This document shows positions 11,901 to 23,513 of a stretch of 64,000 bases of DNA, one piece after another. Both the position numbers and the translations under genes were made by a program. Within the stretch, counting starts at the first letter, position 1, and each line of letters begins with the position of its first letter. The notes beneath the pieces were generated by a model. It saw only the letters and a program-made list of their open reading frames with translations. It searched no databases and was not told the DNA's origin. This stretch comes from Favolaschia claudopus (lineage: Eukaryota > Basidiomycota > Agaricomycetes > Agaricales > Mycenaceae), in NCBI GenBank assembly GCA_037176885.1, contig JAWWNJ010000028.1:620001-684000 (forward strand). Direction: 5' to 3'.

Positions 11901-13214
11901 CATCGCAAGTGGCCGGTTATCAAACAGTGTAGCTTTCTTGGTACTTACTGATCCATCGGTGTGGTAGATCTCGTCTGGCAAAGCATGTTGAGTGCCTTTA
12001 TGGAGATCCTTCGTCCATTCGAAGATCACCCACAAATCAGCACCGGTTTACGTGCTTTCATTCGAGTGAGTGTTTATCTCTGGCGCTTCTCATGAGATTT
12101 TCTGACATTTTTTTCTGTCAATAGACATTGTTTGTCCCTTTGGTTCAGCGTCTCGGGTACGAGTTTCGTGAAGGGGAATCAGTTGACATCGTGCAGCTGC
12201 GCAAGAACGCCATCACTGGCGCCGTGGCTGGAAGGGATGAGAGGTACGTTTTGCGCGCCACTTGCCCCTTCAGTCCTCCCTTTAGCATTTGTCAAGTGTG
12301 ACTCAAGAACTACGGAATCGGTTTGCGCAGTACTTGCGGACGGGTGATCAGACAAATATTCCCTCCGATATCAAGAGACCAATATTTTCAACGGTTTGTT
12401 TCTTACGTTTGCGTCCTTAACGTACGCTGAGTCTCTGACGCATGTACCCCCTGCTTAGGCTGCTAGAGCTGGGGGCCGAGAAGAATTTGACGCGCTGGTG
12501 AATATTATCGAGCACCCGGCTAATCAGTCGGATAGAAGCGCGGCCATGTCAGATTCCACACACTCTCTTTGAATTGCGACTTATTTTGCAACAGTTTTGC
12601 CATTGGACACGTCCAAGAAGAGAGTCTCCTTAGCGAGTTGTTTTCCTACATGCTCACCAAGGCCCGTGATCAAGATGTGGTTCATTTCTGCATCGGAATG
12701 GAGGCTAATCCAATTGCTCGCCCTATGCTCGTACCTTTCTTCAATGAGAATTACGATACCGTGAGTTGCAGAATTGTAAAGCCACACTTTCTGCTAAATC
12801 AGAATTGACAATAGTTCAGCAAGCGATTCGCAACGAACTCTATGCTCAAATACATGGTCACAGTCAGTAACTTCTTCTCTAGGTCTCGACCCCGGATACA
12901 TGTTTTCGCAGTCTTGCTTCAGAGGCCTATCGACGCAAGCGGCGCATGATGACGCGGAAGAGTATTTCAAAGTGAGTCCAATCATTTCCACAACATCGTC
13001 TCAGTGACTCAACTGTTGTACAGGACAAAGATACCACTCGTTACAGCATGGCACTTGCCCAGGCCTTGGAAACCATACGGGTTCGAATAGCTTACATCGA
13101 GGTCTGTTCACGATTTAAATGAGGCTCGTGCCCCAGCTGACGATTGTCTTTTAGCGTTCCCGCGATGACCTGGAGAAATGGTTAATGAGTTGGGAACAAA
13201 GGTCCAGAATCTGA
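8936..13214 (+). CDS. M1-family zinc aminopeptidase (puromycin-sensitive/Ape2-like)
   Basis: Removes N-terminal amino acids from peptides; family members are mostly cytosolic or secreted gluzincins. From M at 8936 the frame runs through about 28 introns to TGA at 13212-13214, giving roughly 890 residues. Landmarks in order: YRLPVNVKPSHYNL; HFQPTDARAAFPCWDEP (9478-9590); the exopeptidase motif GAMEN built from the 10185-10195 exon and the next; HEVAHMW (zinc HExxH, 10368-10388 plus next exon); WWDCLYLNEGFATL (third zinc ligand Glu in NEG); ALSYSKAA (catalytic Tyr). The C-terminal helical domain follows to KWLMSWEQRSRI. All key residues are present and no frame break was found. Around the active site the gene is cut into very short exons of 19, 11, 28, 14, 22 and 4 nt. 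Paralogue identity (yeast Ape2 versus Aap1) cannot be decided here. Confidence 0.93.
10753..10756 (+). other. 4-nt microexon (ACAA) of the aminopeptidase gene
   Basis: The exon 10662-10683 ends in codon phase 1 and the exon starting at 10808 must be read from phase 2 to give VFPEW. A 4-nt exon flanked by AAAAG on the left and GTCAGT on the right supplies the missing bases and yields the protein run GESIILNKVFPEWEV. Flanking introns would be 69 nt (10684-10752) and 51 nt (10757-10807), each with a CCTAAT branch-like site about 15-20 nt before the acceptor. Skipping it would shift the frame. Confidence 0.7.
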
Positions 13215-13924
13215 TGTCAAGATTCTCGGCGGTCTTCCTCACCAGCTCGTTGCTATTTATTGGACGATGACGCTCATCAGCGAGATACGCTATAAACGAA
13301 ACGCGATACGTATGCTGAACAAGAGGTCAACCAAGAAAGAAATCGACGCACTGCATCTACTGAATGCAGAAGTTCATCGAGTTGTACTGCTATTACTTAT
13401 ACAGAGAGCAACTCAATAACAAGAGTGAATAATCTCTGTATCATTCACCGCGTTTGCTACTAAAATTCAAGTGCCAAATGCGTGACGGAGAGGCAAGAGC
13501 CCATGTTGAACGTTGATACCCAACTTGCGTTGAACGAATTTCGAACCGTGGGAAACTTCTGATTGCCGATCAAATGTTCCATTAGCCCAACCTGCCCACT
13601 GCCCAGGACACAATTCCGTCCACCACAGCAACAATTTAGCATTTGAAAATTCTCTCGCTGAAGATCGCCAGAGAATAATTAGGCAATCCTGCCTAAGCGG
13701 CATACAGCTATGCATGACGCCGTGTATGCACGAATCCGCCGTTGCACTAACTCGCCACGGTGCCGTTGAAAAGGATATTCAGTGTCTTCAACCCCTCCAG
13801 GAGCTACATCGAGCACAATGGTTGACCAGGGAGCGCATGCAGCGGTGAGTACAGCCAGAACCTCGCTGCCTGCGACACAGGATCCGGGACGGCGCGAAGA
13901 TGCGGTGCCGTTGTCAAAGAAATC
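13215..13924. other. Intergenic, no gene supported
   Basis: Downstream of the aminopeptidase stop. Short ORFs on both strands only. Confidence 0.35.
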
Positions 13925-14756
13925 TTACTCTCTGAGCGTTGGGACAAGTTCAGCGATGGTATTGTAGCACATGTCGGAAACCTTCAAGTTGAGGTAGCCA
14001 CGAACGCTTTGCGGGTAACTATTTATTATGAGACACGATTCAATGCCGTGTGTGCGGCGGGTGGGTCTGCGTTGTGCTGTGTTGTCCGCACGAAATCTAT
14101 CGTCGGATGTCTTCGTGAAAGGAGAGAATGCCGATATATGTTGAAGGCACTTCCGAATACTGCCATTGGGTGAGTGTAAGTCGGCAATGGGATCACAATA
14201 CATACATGTGAAGAAGAGGCACCATGCGGAGACGTCCACCAAAGAATAAAGGGCGCATATGCCACTCTCTGTTGGGTCATAAAAATAGCCCGAGGACAAA
14301 TCACAGAGGAAAGTATTGGTGAACACCAAACCGGCTGTGAGTCCTTCACAGCGAGGTAAGTGCGTTGGCGGTTTGACTAATGTTGCATTGAACGTACCGA
14401 TCCACGACAACCCAAGCCCGCACAATATCCACATTAGAAATCTCATTGGCCCTTCCGTAGTTTGCGAAGGCCGACGCAGACGTTTCAACCTGAGTGAACG
14501 AATTATTTGAACAGGGAGGAAAGACGTATGTAAAGATGTTTACATTGCTACGAGTGCCGCAAATGTGCCCACCGAGTAGTAGGCAACAACACACTGCAGG
14601 ATACCTGCCAAGGATAACCATGAGATCAGCGCTGAAGACCTCAGAGCAGAGCATACCTGGAGACGGACTCCCCCACGATCCAAACCATTGGTCTCCACCT
14701 AGAGCAAGAACTGCGATGGAAAAACAGAATATCAAGAAGACAAGGCAAGTCGACAC
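13925..14756 (-). CDS. Probable small multi-pass membrane protein, gene model incomplete
   Basis: On the minus strand several adjoining open segments are hydrophobic and join across good splice sites: SALISWLSLAGILQCVVAYY, then SVGTFAALVAML, MRFLMWILCGLGLSWIG and LTAGLVFTNTFL. The junctions use a donor GTAAAC near 14535 with acceptor TTCACTCAG near 14488, and a GTACGT donor near 14399 with acceptor GTGAAG near 14343. Further 3' exons (about VDVSAWCLFFTC) could not be joined with certainty and no start codon was fixed; an upstream exon may reach about 14900. It looks like a four-or-more-helix membrane protein of unknown function. Decay cannot be excluded. Confidence 0.35.
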
Positions 14757-15481
14757 TGTGGACTCAAAGTTTGTGTCCCGTTGGTTTCGAGAACTACATT
14801 TCTTACCGTATATTGGCCACGGCGAGCAGTTCAGTATGGTTCTCTGCGAGTGGTCTCCAGTGCCTTTCTCTGCGTCACAATGCGGGCAACGATGCGAACA
14901 GCTCGCGATCGGAGGGCTGGGAGAAATAGTTTCAGAACAAAACGACTACTACTGCGGTTCAGCTACAGCATACGAACCTGGCAATGGCACTTTCTAATGC
15001 CACATTGCTGCGCTGTGGCACAGCAGGAAGCGCCTTCTCCTCTTCGCTGTTGCCAGCTTTTTCTGGGGGAAAATCGGTCGTCACAATCATTTAGAGTCGT
15101 CGCGGTGTACGTGGTCAAGAGTGGGGCCGAGGAAGGGCTTCCAGCAAACGGCGCCTCTGAGGTCTGGGAGAAGTGGTGAGCAGAGAGACGACGTGAGTTC
15201 CGCAGTCTTTGCCGCCGCAGCAGACATTGAAAATTTTATCATCGCGTGTGATCAGCAGAATCGTTCTGTAGGTACGTAACATGTTTGTTATCTGCCGTAA
15301 TTATCTTCGGATCCGGTCCGACCATGCCATCGAGTTTGAACACAATTCCAGTTCTCAAAATCACGCCGAAATAATGCAATGGAGGATATATTCGCACACA
15401 GACAGTGAACGAACGATCAAAATTTAGTTCCGAGAAAGTTCACGATAAAATCAACACCAAGTTCAACCCAAATTCAACCAT
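14757..15481. other. Spacer between membrane protein and P450
   Basis: No supported gene; may include 5' exons of the neighbouring minus-strand membrane protein and the 3' UTR of the P450. Confidence 0.35.
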
Positions 15482-17767
15482 TCATATCCCCTCCGACTCC
15501 GCATACGCCCTGAGAACGAGAGGAAGGCTAGATTTCCTTCCGCCTTCTGCCACTACAAATGGGCGTTGGAGCAGCGCAGCAGGACGGATCCCTCCTTCCG
15601 GAACCGCCTTCTCGATCTCAAAAGCGCGTACAACGGCGAACAGTAGCGCTTTCACCTCGAGAACGGCAAACCGGAAACCAACACAATTATGCGGTCCCGC
15701 GAAAAAGGTCATGAGATTGGCCCAGACGGTCGGGATGTTGCTGGCGGCCTCTGGGATGTTCTCCCAGCGTTCAGGTCTAGATGAGTACGAGTAGAGGCGT
15801 CACACGATAGAGCAAGTGGATATGAATTGAAACATTGTCACTCACTTCCATTCTTGAGCGTCCAACCCCCAGATTTCCGTGTCCGTGTTAATGGCGAGAA
15901 CAGGAATGTGGATCAGCTGCCCTTTAGGAATGACAACTGAAACTTGTGTCTCTCCATTCTTGTCGATGTATGGCTTCGAAAGCGGCAGAACATCTTCCTC
16001 CATCGCCATTCGATGGCGGAATGTTATTGGAGAATAAAGACGCAAGGTTTCGCGAACGACCCTATCACAATAAAATCGGCGCTGAGCTGACCAAGAAGAT
16101 GGAATTGTTAGAAACCTTTCGAGATAAGGAAGCGAGTTCAGCTCGTCCATTGTGGGGTTGTCCGTCGATATAGTGAAGAGCTCTTCCCGAAGCTTCTTTT
16201 GAGCAGCCGTGTTCACGGACAGAGCGTGTAACGCCCAAGATGCAGCAAGACTGGTTCAAACAATTATTCAAATTGAATTCAGAGTTTTGTTATTTCATGA
16301 ACGCTCACCTGGTTGTTTCATTCCCAGCCACGAAGAAAGTCGGGATCTCTGAAAACAATCAAGCCATCATATAGGCATTGGTCAGAAGAATGCCTAGTTT
16401 ACAACCACTCACGCGAGACAAGCTCCGCGTCATTCAGACGTTGATTGACCGGCACATCGGGCGACAAGTTGGCTCTGAGAAGCGTAGAAAGCAAGTCACG
16501 TTTACCGCCCATGTTCTTGTCCTTGTTTGATGCCTCGATGTCCGCCTTACTTCTTGCCAGAATTTGATATCCGATGGTCAACATCTTGCTGCGAGCGGCC
16601 AAGAACAAACTCGTTCCTGGCAAAGGCTATATCAACGATGAAATTGTTAGATTGCATTGGAAGAATGTGGTTCAGTCATACGCACGATGAGTTTGAGAAT
16701 TGGGACGAGGGATTGTAATTGCCGAAACGTCGCGTAACGACTGGAAGCAGGAGAGTGGAAAATCTGTAAAAGGACTTCGTTGAGTTCGTTGGGTTTCTTG
16801 TCGGGCACGAGAGCCTGGAAGTCATAATCGAATCCTGTGAATCTATAAGAAATCATTGTGGCAGAATGGGATGTTCGAATGTACCAGCTTTGCCGATGGT
16901 GTCCAGAGTCATGAGGCGAATCCATGAGAGGACATCAATATGAGTACTGCCGCCTTCTCCAAGTTGCGCTTTCCAAATATCGCTGAGCTGTTTACCGCTG
17001 GGTTTGTCGACGATCTCGGAGCATGGATATTGCGACATACTTGATTGGCCTTCTCCATGAATATTTCGGTGATTACTCGCATTTGAGCTATCGTGAAGGC
17101 CGGGTTCTAGCCAAAAATGCTTCAAGGCCATGAATAGTTTATATTCTGGATACCTACCACAATGCGACGCTGCAAATGCAATCAGCAATGTTCCAACTGA
17201 GTAAGAGAAGCCACGTACGAAACGTTTATGATCCTCTTCCTCAACGGAGAGAATTCCTGACGGAAACAATGATGATGAGGTAAAGAGGGTAAAGAGCACG
17301 AAGGATCATATACATACCATCCCCACTCAAACCCCTGGAGCTTTCGCGGGCGGACGGCGCTCTCCGATATACCGCACTTTTGCTGAATATATGGTTTATC
17401 GCTTTGATATCTGAGGTGTGCAGCTCTGAGATCTGTGAAGTATGGCTTCATTTAATGGGCTCATGAACCGGTGCAGAAAATAGAACGCACGCTAAAGAGA
17501 CCTCTGAATCGGAAAGTTGCTCCGAACTCTTCTCGCCACCTGTTCATCAAATTTGCATCTTCCTCGAAGGAGTTCAGCACCGGGGAAGTGGAGCAGGAAC
17601 AGACTCGCCATCATTTCCTTGAAATTACCGAAGAGCCAACTGTGCGATTGGGGACCGGGCATACGACGAATCGACTTTGCGAATTCGCGATAGAGGATTG
17701 GAAGTGCATGGTACAGTACATAGAACAGAACGGTTAGACCAACTGGGAGGAGAACTGGGGAAGTCAT
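15482..17767 (-). CDS. Cytochrome P450 monooxygenase (microsomal, basidiomycete type)
   Basis: About 13 exons join in frame to about 540 residues. The start (17767) gives an N-terminal membrane anchor (LLPVGLTVLFYVLYHALPIL) followed by the proline-rich hinge RRMPGPQS. P450 landmarks in order: DHKRFRRIVNPAF (C-helix region); LMTLDTIGKAGF; the I-helix oxygen-binding motif FVAGNETTS (about 16310-16345); ExxR in VVRETLRLYSP (K-helix, about 16050); PERW; and the heme loop FFAGPHNCVGFRFA with its thiolate Cys (about 15690). The protein ends AYAESEGI. It would hydroxylate a small hydrophobic substrate at the ER using P450 reductase; substrate unknown. The exon coding RRIV is only 12 nt (17158-17169). 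No frame break was found. Confidence 0.93.
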
Positions 17768-18299
17768 TGCGATAGCGTGCGTCAGAATGAGCTCTGGGGT
17801 TTATATAGCATTTCAATTAGTGAGTCGCACGCCTGCTTCCGCGTGAGGCCACGGTGCTCAGCCGATACTTACAACTCGATAAACTGCAAATCTATTGTAT
17901 GTGAATGACTCTGAGGCGTTTATGTAGCCAATGAAAGAAGAGAACGCACGAGAAGACCTTCACCATTGGACTGTATTCTGAACTTCGCTCGGGTTGCGAC
18001 CGGTACACTGCGATAATTTCGGCCATGACTCGGAGTCGGTGACGCATTATTGAGGCGCCCAACGCAGAAGACTGAGACCTCAGACAAAAGCGTTGGAAAC
18101 TGGTCCTTCAGAGCCATCTCTTGAGCTTGGACTTGTTGGAGTAAGGTACCATTCGACGTTGAACGCATTCAACGCTCAATCTCAAAACCTGGTGGCTTGG
18201 TGCGAGAATTCAGGTTACCGGTACGCGGTTGACAGCATAGAACATACTTACTGTAGCTTTCGGCTGGTTCATGCGTAAAAATCCGACCCGATTCAGCCT
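17768..18299. other. Intergenic, left flank of transposon array
   Basis: Probable P450 promoter, then unique sequence up to the target-site copy at 18300. No gene seen. Confidence 0.4.
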
Positions 18300-18492
18300 G
18301 AATATCGGGCTAAATACTTGTGATGTGGGCCAATAGCTCGGTAATAGCGAATATTCTATATATGGTCAATCAATCATGATAATCAATCAGCACTGCCTCC
18401 GGCGCTTGCTCTTGTCTCTCTCTTGTCCTCGCTGAGTAGCCGGGCTATTCCTTCTATTCTCGTCGAAAGCGCTGCTTCCTCGTCTCTCGAAC

Positions 18493-21400
18493 ATGTACGG
18501 AACAGTATTCCATCACTACCAACACCCCGAGGAACCGCCGCCGCCTTCCGAACCTCCAGAATCAGCACCGAAACGCGGTCGTGGTCGCCCAAAGGGCTCG
18601 AAGAACAAGCGCAAAGCATCTGAAGTTGCTCACTCTGAAGTGCCTGCCCCAGATCCCGTGCCTGCCGCGGCTACATCGTCCAAACCCCCACAGAAGAAAG
18701 CACGCATTGCTTCCCAGCCTGTCGCAGACGCTGATGTACCCATCGTCGGCTTGCCGGACATCAACACTTCCACCACCGAGTCCGTGGAAGGAGGAAGAGC
18801 TTCAAATTTAATTCGGCCTCTTCCAAACTTGGTGCATGACATCTCTACTCTCGCTGCAGACTCGTAACTGACTTCGTGAAGCTTACGCGAGGATCGGCAA
18901 ACCGCTCTCGTGCACCTGGCTCTACCCCTGCTTCGGATAGCATGAGCACGTTATCTACCGCGTCTTCGATGTACATTTCTCCCCCATCCAATGCTATACA
19001 TCCCACTCCCCCACTATGTGCGCCTTCGCAACTTGAAGACCCAACAAGAAATTTTCATTCAGCTCCGCCACACGACAATCCTCGCAGTGTCATATCCCGT
19101 GTGAATGCAGAACCCACAACAAACAATCTATTCTCAACATCACTCCCTTCCTCGGTAGCGCCCGATATGGTAGATTTCATAACGGATATCGACGAATCAA
19201 CTGGGTCGCAGTCGCTTCACGCGGAGGGCATTGGCGAGGAGGATGAAGGAGACGGCGACGATGATCTCAATGATGGGGAGTCTCGGGACGAGGGGCCACA
19301 GCGTAAACCAAAGCGCAGGCCATTTCCAGCATGGTTTACGAACCGTTTGAACGAGATTCTCGAGGAACTCAAGTATGATACGGAGACATCAATGAAGAAG
19401 AAATCACGACATTACATCGCCGGTACCTTCTGGCTTCCACGCAAGTCGGTTTGGTTTCCTCTTCATAGCCTCAATGTAAAGCCCACCGACCTCTTTCTTC
19501 CCGACTTCTTTGTATGGGATCCACTTGGTCTCGTTGGCACCAATCAGGTCCGCTGCCCCGACTGCAACTCACATCATCTCACACGCAACGGCATTCTGAA
19601 GCGGCCTCGCAGGATCGTCGATCTCGATGCCTGCTTCTGGATCATCGGCTGGGTATATGCATGTAAAAAGCGCTCGGGCGGATGCGGCTCTCGATTCCGC
19701 TCTTGGGATCAACGAGTCTTGGAACGCTTGCCTCTTGAACTGGCAGCGGAATTTCCGGCTCATCTCACGTGGAGGAGTGGACTATCAACTCGAGCATTTG
19801 GGGTTATTCGCTCATGCTTTCAACATGGGATGGGCGCCGAAGAAGTCGCAGATATCTTCCGAATGCAACACCTCCGTCGCTATGATGAAATTCGACTTCA
19901 ATATTTGCGTACAAAAGTTGCCCAGGTGAATCTTCCGGGAGCTACATACGAACCTTTCTTGCCATTCGAAGACCGTTCAGCCTCCGGATTCCACGGTTTT
20001 ACACCCAGCGGTCAATGGCTTCGCGACATTTACGATAACTTCATCGAATCATACCGGGATGTTCTAAACCAACACACGGCGATGCTTTCCGCTCGAATTT
20101 GCGCCATTGATCATAGTCACAAGGTATGTCAGCTTCTGATACTCAATAACCTACCTCACACTCATCGCTCCCATGTAGCTCGCTAAACATGTCTTCAAAA
20201 TTGATGGCGTACCGATCTTCACCGCCCTCCTCACTGTCACGAACGAAAAAGGCGAAATCAAAGTTTGTGTATTTGTTGCAACCAAATCCCATTCACAATA
20301 CGAGGATGCGCTACGGCGCCTTGCTGATGATCTCACTGTCTATGGGCATGACTTGCCGGAAGTCTTTTACACGGACAACATGTCCGACAAGCCAATGCTC
20401 GAGAAAATATTTACATCTCTTCTCGACAAAGTCACGCCGGTTCAGAAGCACTCTGAATTGCCGCTCTTTGTAGACCCAGAGTCCGTCATGCAGCCATCCC
20501 TTCTCAACGACACAACCACCATCAACAATGTTATGCGTAGCATTCTGGACGACATGCCTCGCACCGCTGGCAGCTATATTGTTGTTGGTTTTGGCTCCGA
20601 GTGGAACATTGATATGACTCCACACGGTCGATTGGCTCAGCGTGGGCCACCCGCAGTCCTACAGATTGCGTATAAAGATAGAGTTTATGTTCTTCAGGTC
20701 TGTAAAATTTCGCACTTTGTTTTTATGTTGGGTTTTTTCTTCGACTGACAGTCATTCAGATAGGAGAGATGTTGAAGCGGCAGGTCCTGCCATTCGAGCT
20801 TCTGAACCTGCTTCGAGAACCTCGAGTAATTAAAGCAGGTCGGAGCGTGAATGCAGATTTGCGCCGGCTTGCTACGGCATGTGCTCAGCCTCCTGCCTCA
20901 TTTTCGGGCGCTCTGGATCTCGGAAATTTTGCGAAAGATCGTTTTCTGATTCCAAACGCAAACATGTCTCTTGTTGACCTTGTCGCAGCCCTGCTCAATC
21001 AGTGCTATCCTCAGCATTACAGCGAACGCATCAGCAGCAACTGGTCGGATTCCGACCTGACTACAATCCAGCAGCAGTATGCTGCACGGGATGCGCATGT
21101 GGCACTGGTTCTTTATCAAAAGATACAACAGACACCACTTCCAGTTGCGATGCAGTCAAATACAGGCCCTGGGACTTCCGTGCTTCTCCTGACAGACGAT
21201 AATAAGAAAGTTGCAGCTCGCGGGGTCATATCCGCGGCCGCTGGCCTGGGTGTTTTTAACGGGGTCAGCCTGACCTCAACACGGACTGTTGTTACTGTGC
21301 GCGAAGTTTTAATTCCTGGCGCCGCTATTGGACAAAGTGACAAGAATCGTTCTCTCAAAACCTATGGCAACCCTCCGTTCGATATTCTTGCTCATCGAAG

Positions 21401-23513
21401 TCACATCCGTGTCTTACCTGGGGTCAATCACAACTCTCTTTCGACATCTCACCCATCCCAGCCTTCCACTATCCCTGTTCTTCATGCACCGACTCCTTCT
21501 TCCGCTATGTTGGAACCCGAGGTTGAGAGCGAGGACTCACACTCTGATCTTGTTGGTCTCGGCGACGAATTGCAGGCCCTAGATGGACTCGAAGATGACT
21601 CGGAAACCATCAACGGCTCGGATGACAGTTTCCATTCCCCCGACAAGGACCCGAACAGCGCAGCCGAGGGTGCCTCTGTCCTTGGTGAAATTCCATTTGC
21701 CGTGCTTGCTACTTACGCGCTGCTTGTGCGAAGCAGAGTACTCAAAGATGTGTTTCATGTTTTTAACATGATTTACATCTCTCGCACGCACGGATTGCGG
21801 GTGCCATTTTCTCGTGCTTTGCGCGATGCGTTGCTGATACCCCATCCCGCCGACAAGGCTCAAATTGAAGCCTATCTTAAAACCAAGAATGTCACTTGGC
21901 AAGATATGCTTCGATTTCACCCCAAATGGCTGTGGCGGCATTGTCGTCGGACTATTCCCCCACCCGAAGATCTTTATCCAATGGTTCACGCAGTCTTCAT
22001 GACTTGGGGCCCGCTTGTCGATAGTAAGACCAAACTCCCGCTATTCAACTCTGCTGCATGGAAGGTCGCTAAAAACATCCTGGAGTTGATCAAAAACGGC
22101 TTTGTTTCTGATCCTCCTGGCGTGCAGCTTTACTATTGCATCGGGTTCGACAAGAAGGCAGCTGGGCTGCCAATTTATCGTTGCGTTCGAGGTACGAACA
22201 TGGTTGAAGGTGGTGTCCACACCCATCTGCTGGCCAAACTCCCTTCCCATGCCGCTTCCGTTCGACATATGGTCGCCTGTCTGCTTGATTTTGTATTGCG
22301 CCACAACCTCCATGTAAGTTAATCCGAGCCTTACCAGGTTTTATTTTATCTAATCGGTACCCAGGTTGGTCATTTCAATTCCACGGGCAAGAAATATGCA
22401 GGCCACGACTCTATCTGGCTGTCAAACAGCATTCAAGAACTGGAAATTACTCTCGCGGAGAGGTATGGAATTTCCCCGCTTCCTTTGACGTGGATCAACG
22501 GCAACCTGTATCAACCAACTGAACAATCGGTCGGAATAATCAAGATTCCAAAAGCAGTTTGCGAGCCGGTTGGAATCCAGCCCTATAACGAAGAAGCCGA
22601 CTCGAAACAGAAGCAGCGGTACCTCGCTCGAATGCAGGGGACTCGGAAGGCCCTTCTACCCGTCTCTGGGGTCTCAGAGGTTTTATTGTTTGAACATCTC
22701 ATGCAAACATCGGCCGCTTTTCAGAAATGCAAGACCGCAATGTCAACCGAAGCTACGTTGATCTATAATCGCGAGGTGGAGTCGCGCGAGGATTGTTATT
22801 ATAAGGTAAGTGAATTCAATCAATCTATTCCGCCTTTCTTTTCGCTAAATTGAGTATCAAGCTGGAAGAGCATCTCACCGCTTATTTCAACGGCGGCTAC
22901 AAGGACTCAGCCAACATCCGACAGAGCTGCTCCGACGCCCGCGGAAAGACTAAGCCTCTAGAACAAAAACTACAAGATCCCAAGCGAGCTGAGAAAATCG
23001 TGAACGCTCGCTCGGGTCCCCCCGTCAAACATCAAGTCACCAGTGGCTTTAATAGCATTGCACAGTGAGTTCAAATGCACAATTTACCTCGTTGCGATGA
23101 TTACAATTCCTCCCCGTAGTATTCCTTCGAACTCGATCCCTTCCGCTTCACGTGCGCAGCAATTTGCTGTCCAAAACAACATCCCGGAAGCTGCCGCAGT
23201 TGCAACTACAAGTCTGAGCATTCAACGAGTCGCCGAGACCGTACCTGCACCGGCACAATCAAAGAAACGTGCTGTTCGTCAATGTCCCCGCTGCGCTGAT
23301 GCAAACTGCAAAGGTAAAGGGCGCTGGTATTGGTGCCAGAACACATGCCAAGATTGTAACGAAAAGTCCCTCTTGGTTTGTGTGGGGCGCAAGGCAACTG
23401 CAAAGGATCAACGTCGTTGTATCCCTGCGCGGGATGTTGAGCTCGATCGAACGGCTCGGGTTTACCTTGGGCTTGAGAAAGCTCAAGGGCAGACTGTTTT
23501 AACATTTGTTTAA
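18493..23513 (+). CDS. Transposase-like protein with embedded 3'-5' exonuclease domain, copy 1
   Basis: Seven exons (18493-18863, 18941-20123, 20179-20697, 20760-22313, 22365-22805, 22862-23064, 23120-23513) give exactly 1554 residues. Order: AT-hook (KRGRGRPKGSKNKRK, about residues 26-40); acidic linker; KKKSRHYIAGTFWLPRK; a zinc knuckle CPDC...C...C (from C329) of DUF6729 type; AIDHSHK (Asp514); FYTDNMSD (Asp584); an RNase-D/WRN-like exonuclease domain (about 640-815); Ser/Asp-rich linker; RGTNMVEGGVHTH (Glu1174); and a C-terminal zinc cluster CPRC...C...C..C near the end. Asp514, Asp584 and Glu1174 are the likely DDE triad (inference). In the exonuclease, motif I reads GFGSEW with Gly657 where the catalytic Asp is expected; motif II (NADLRRL) and III (YAARDA) are kept. 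It would cut and move the surrounding element. Confidence 0.8.
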
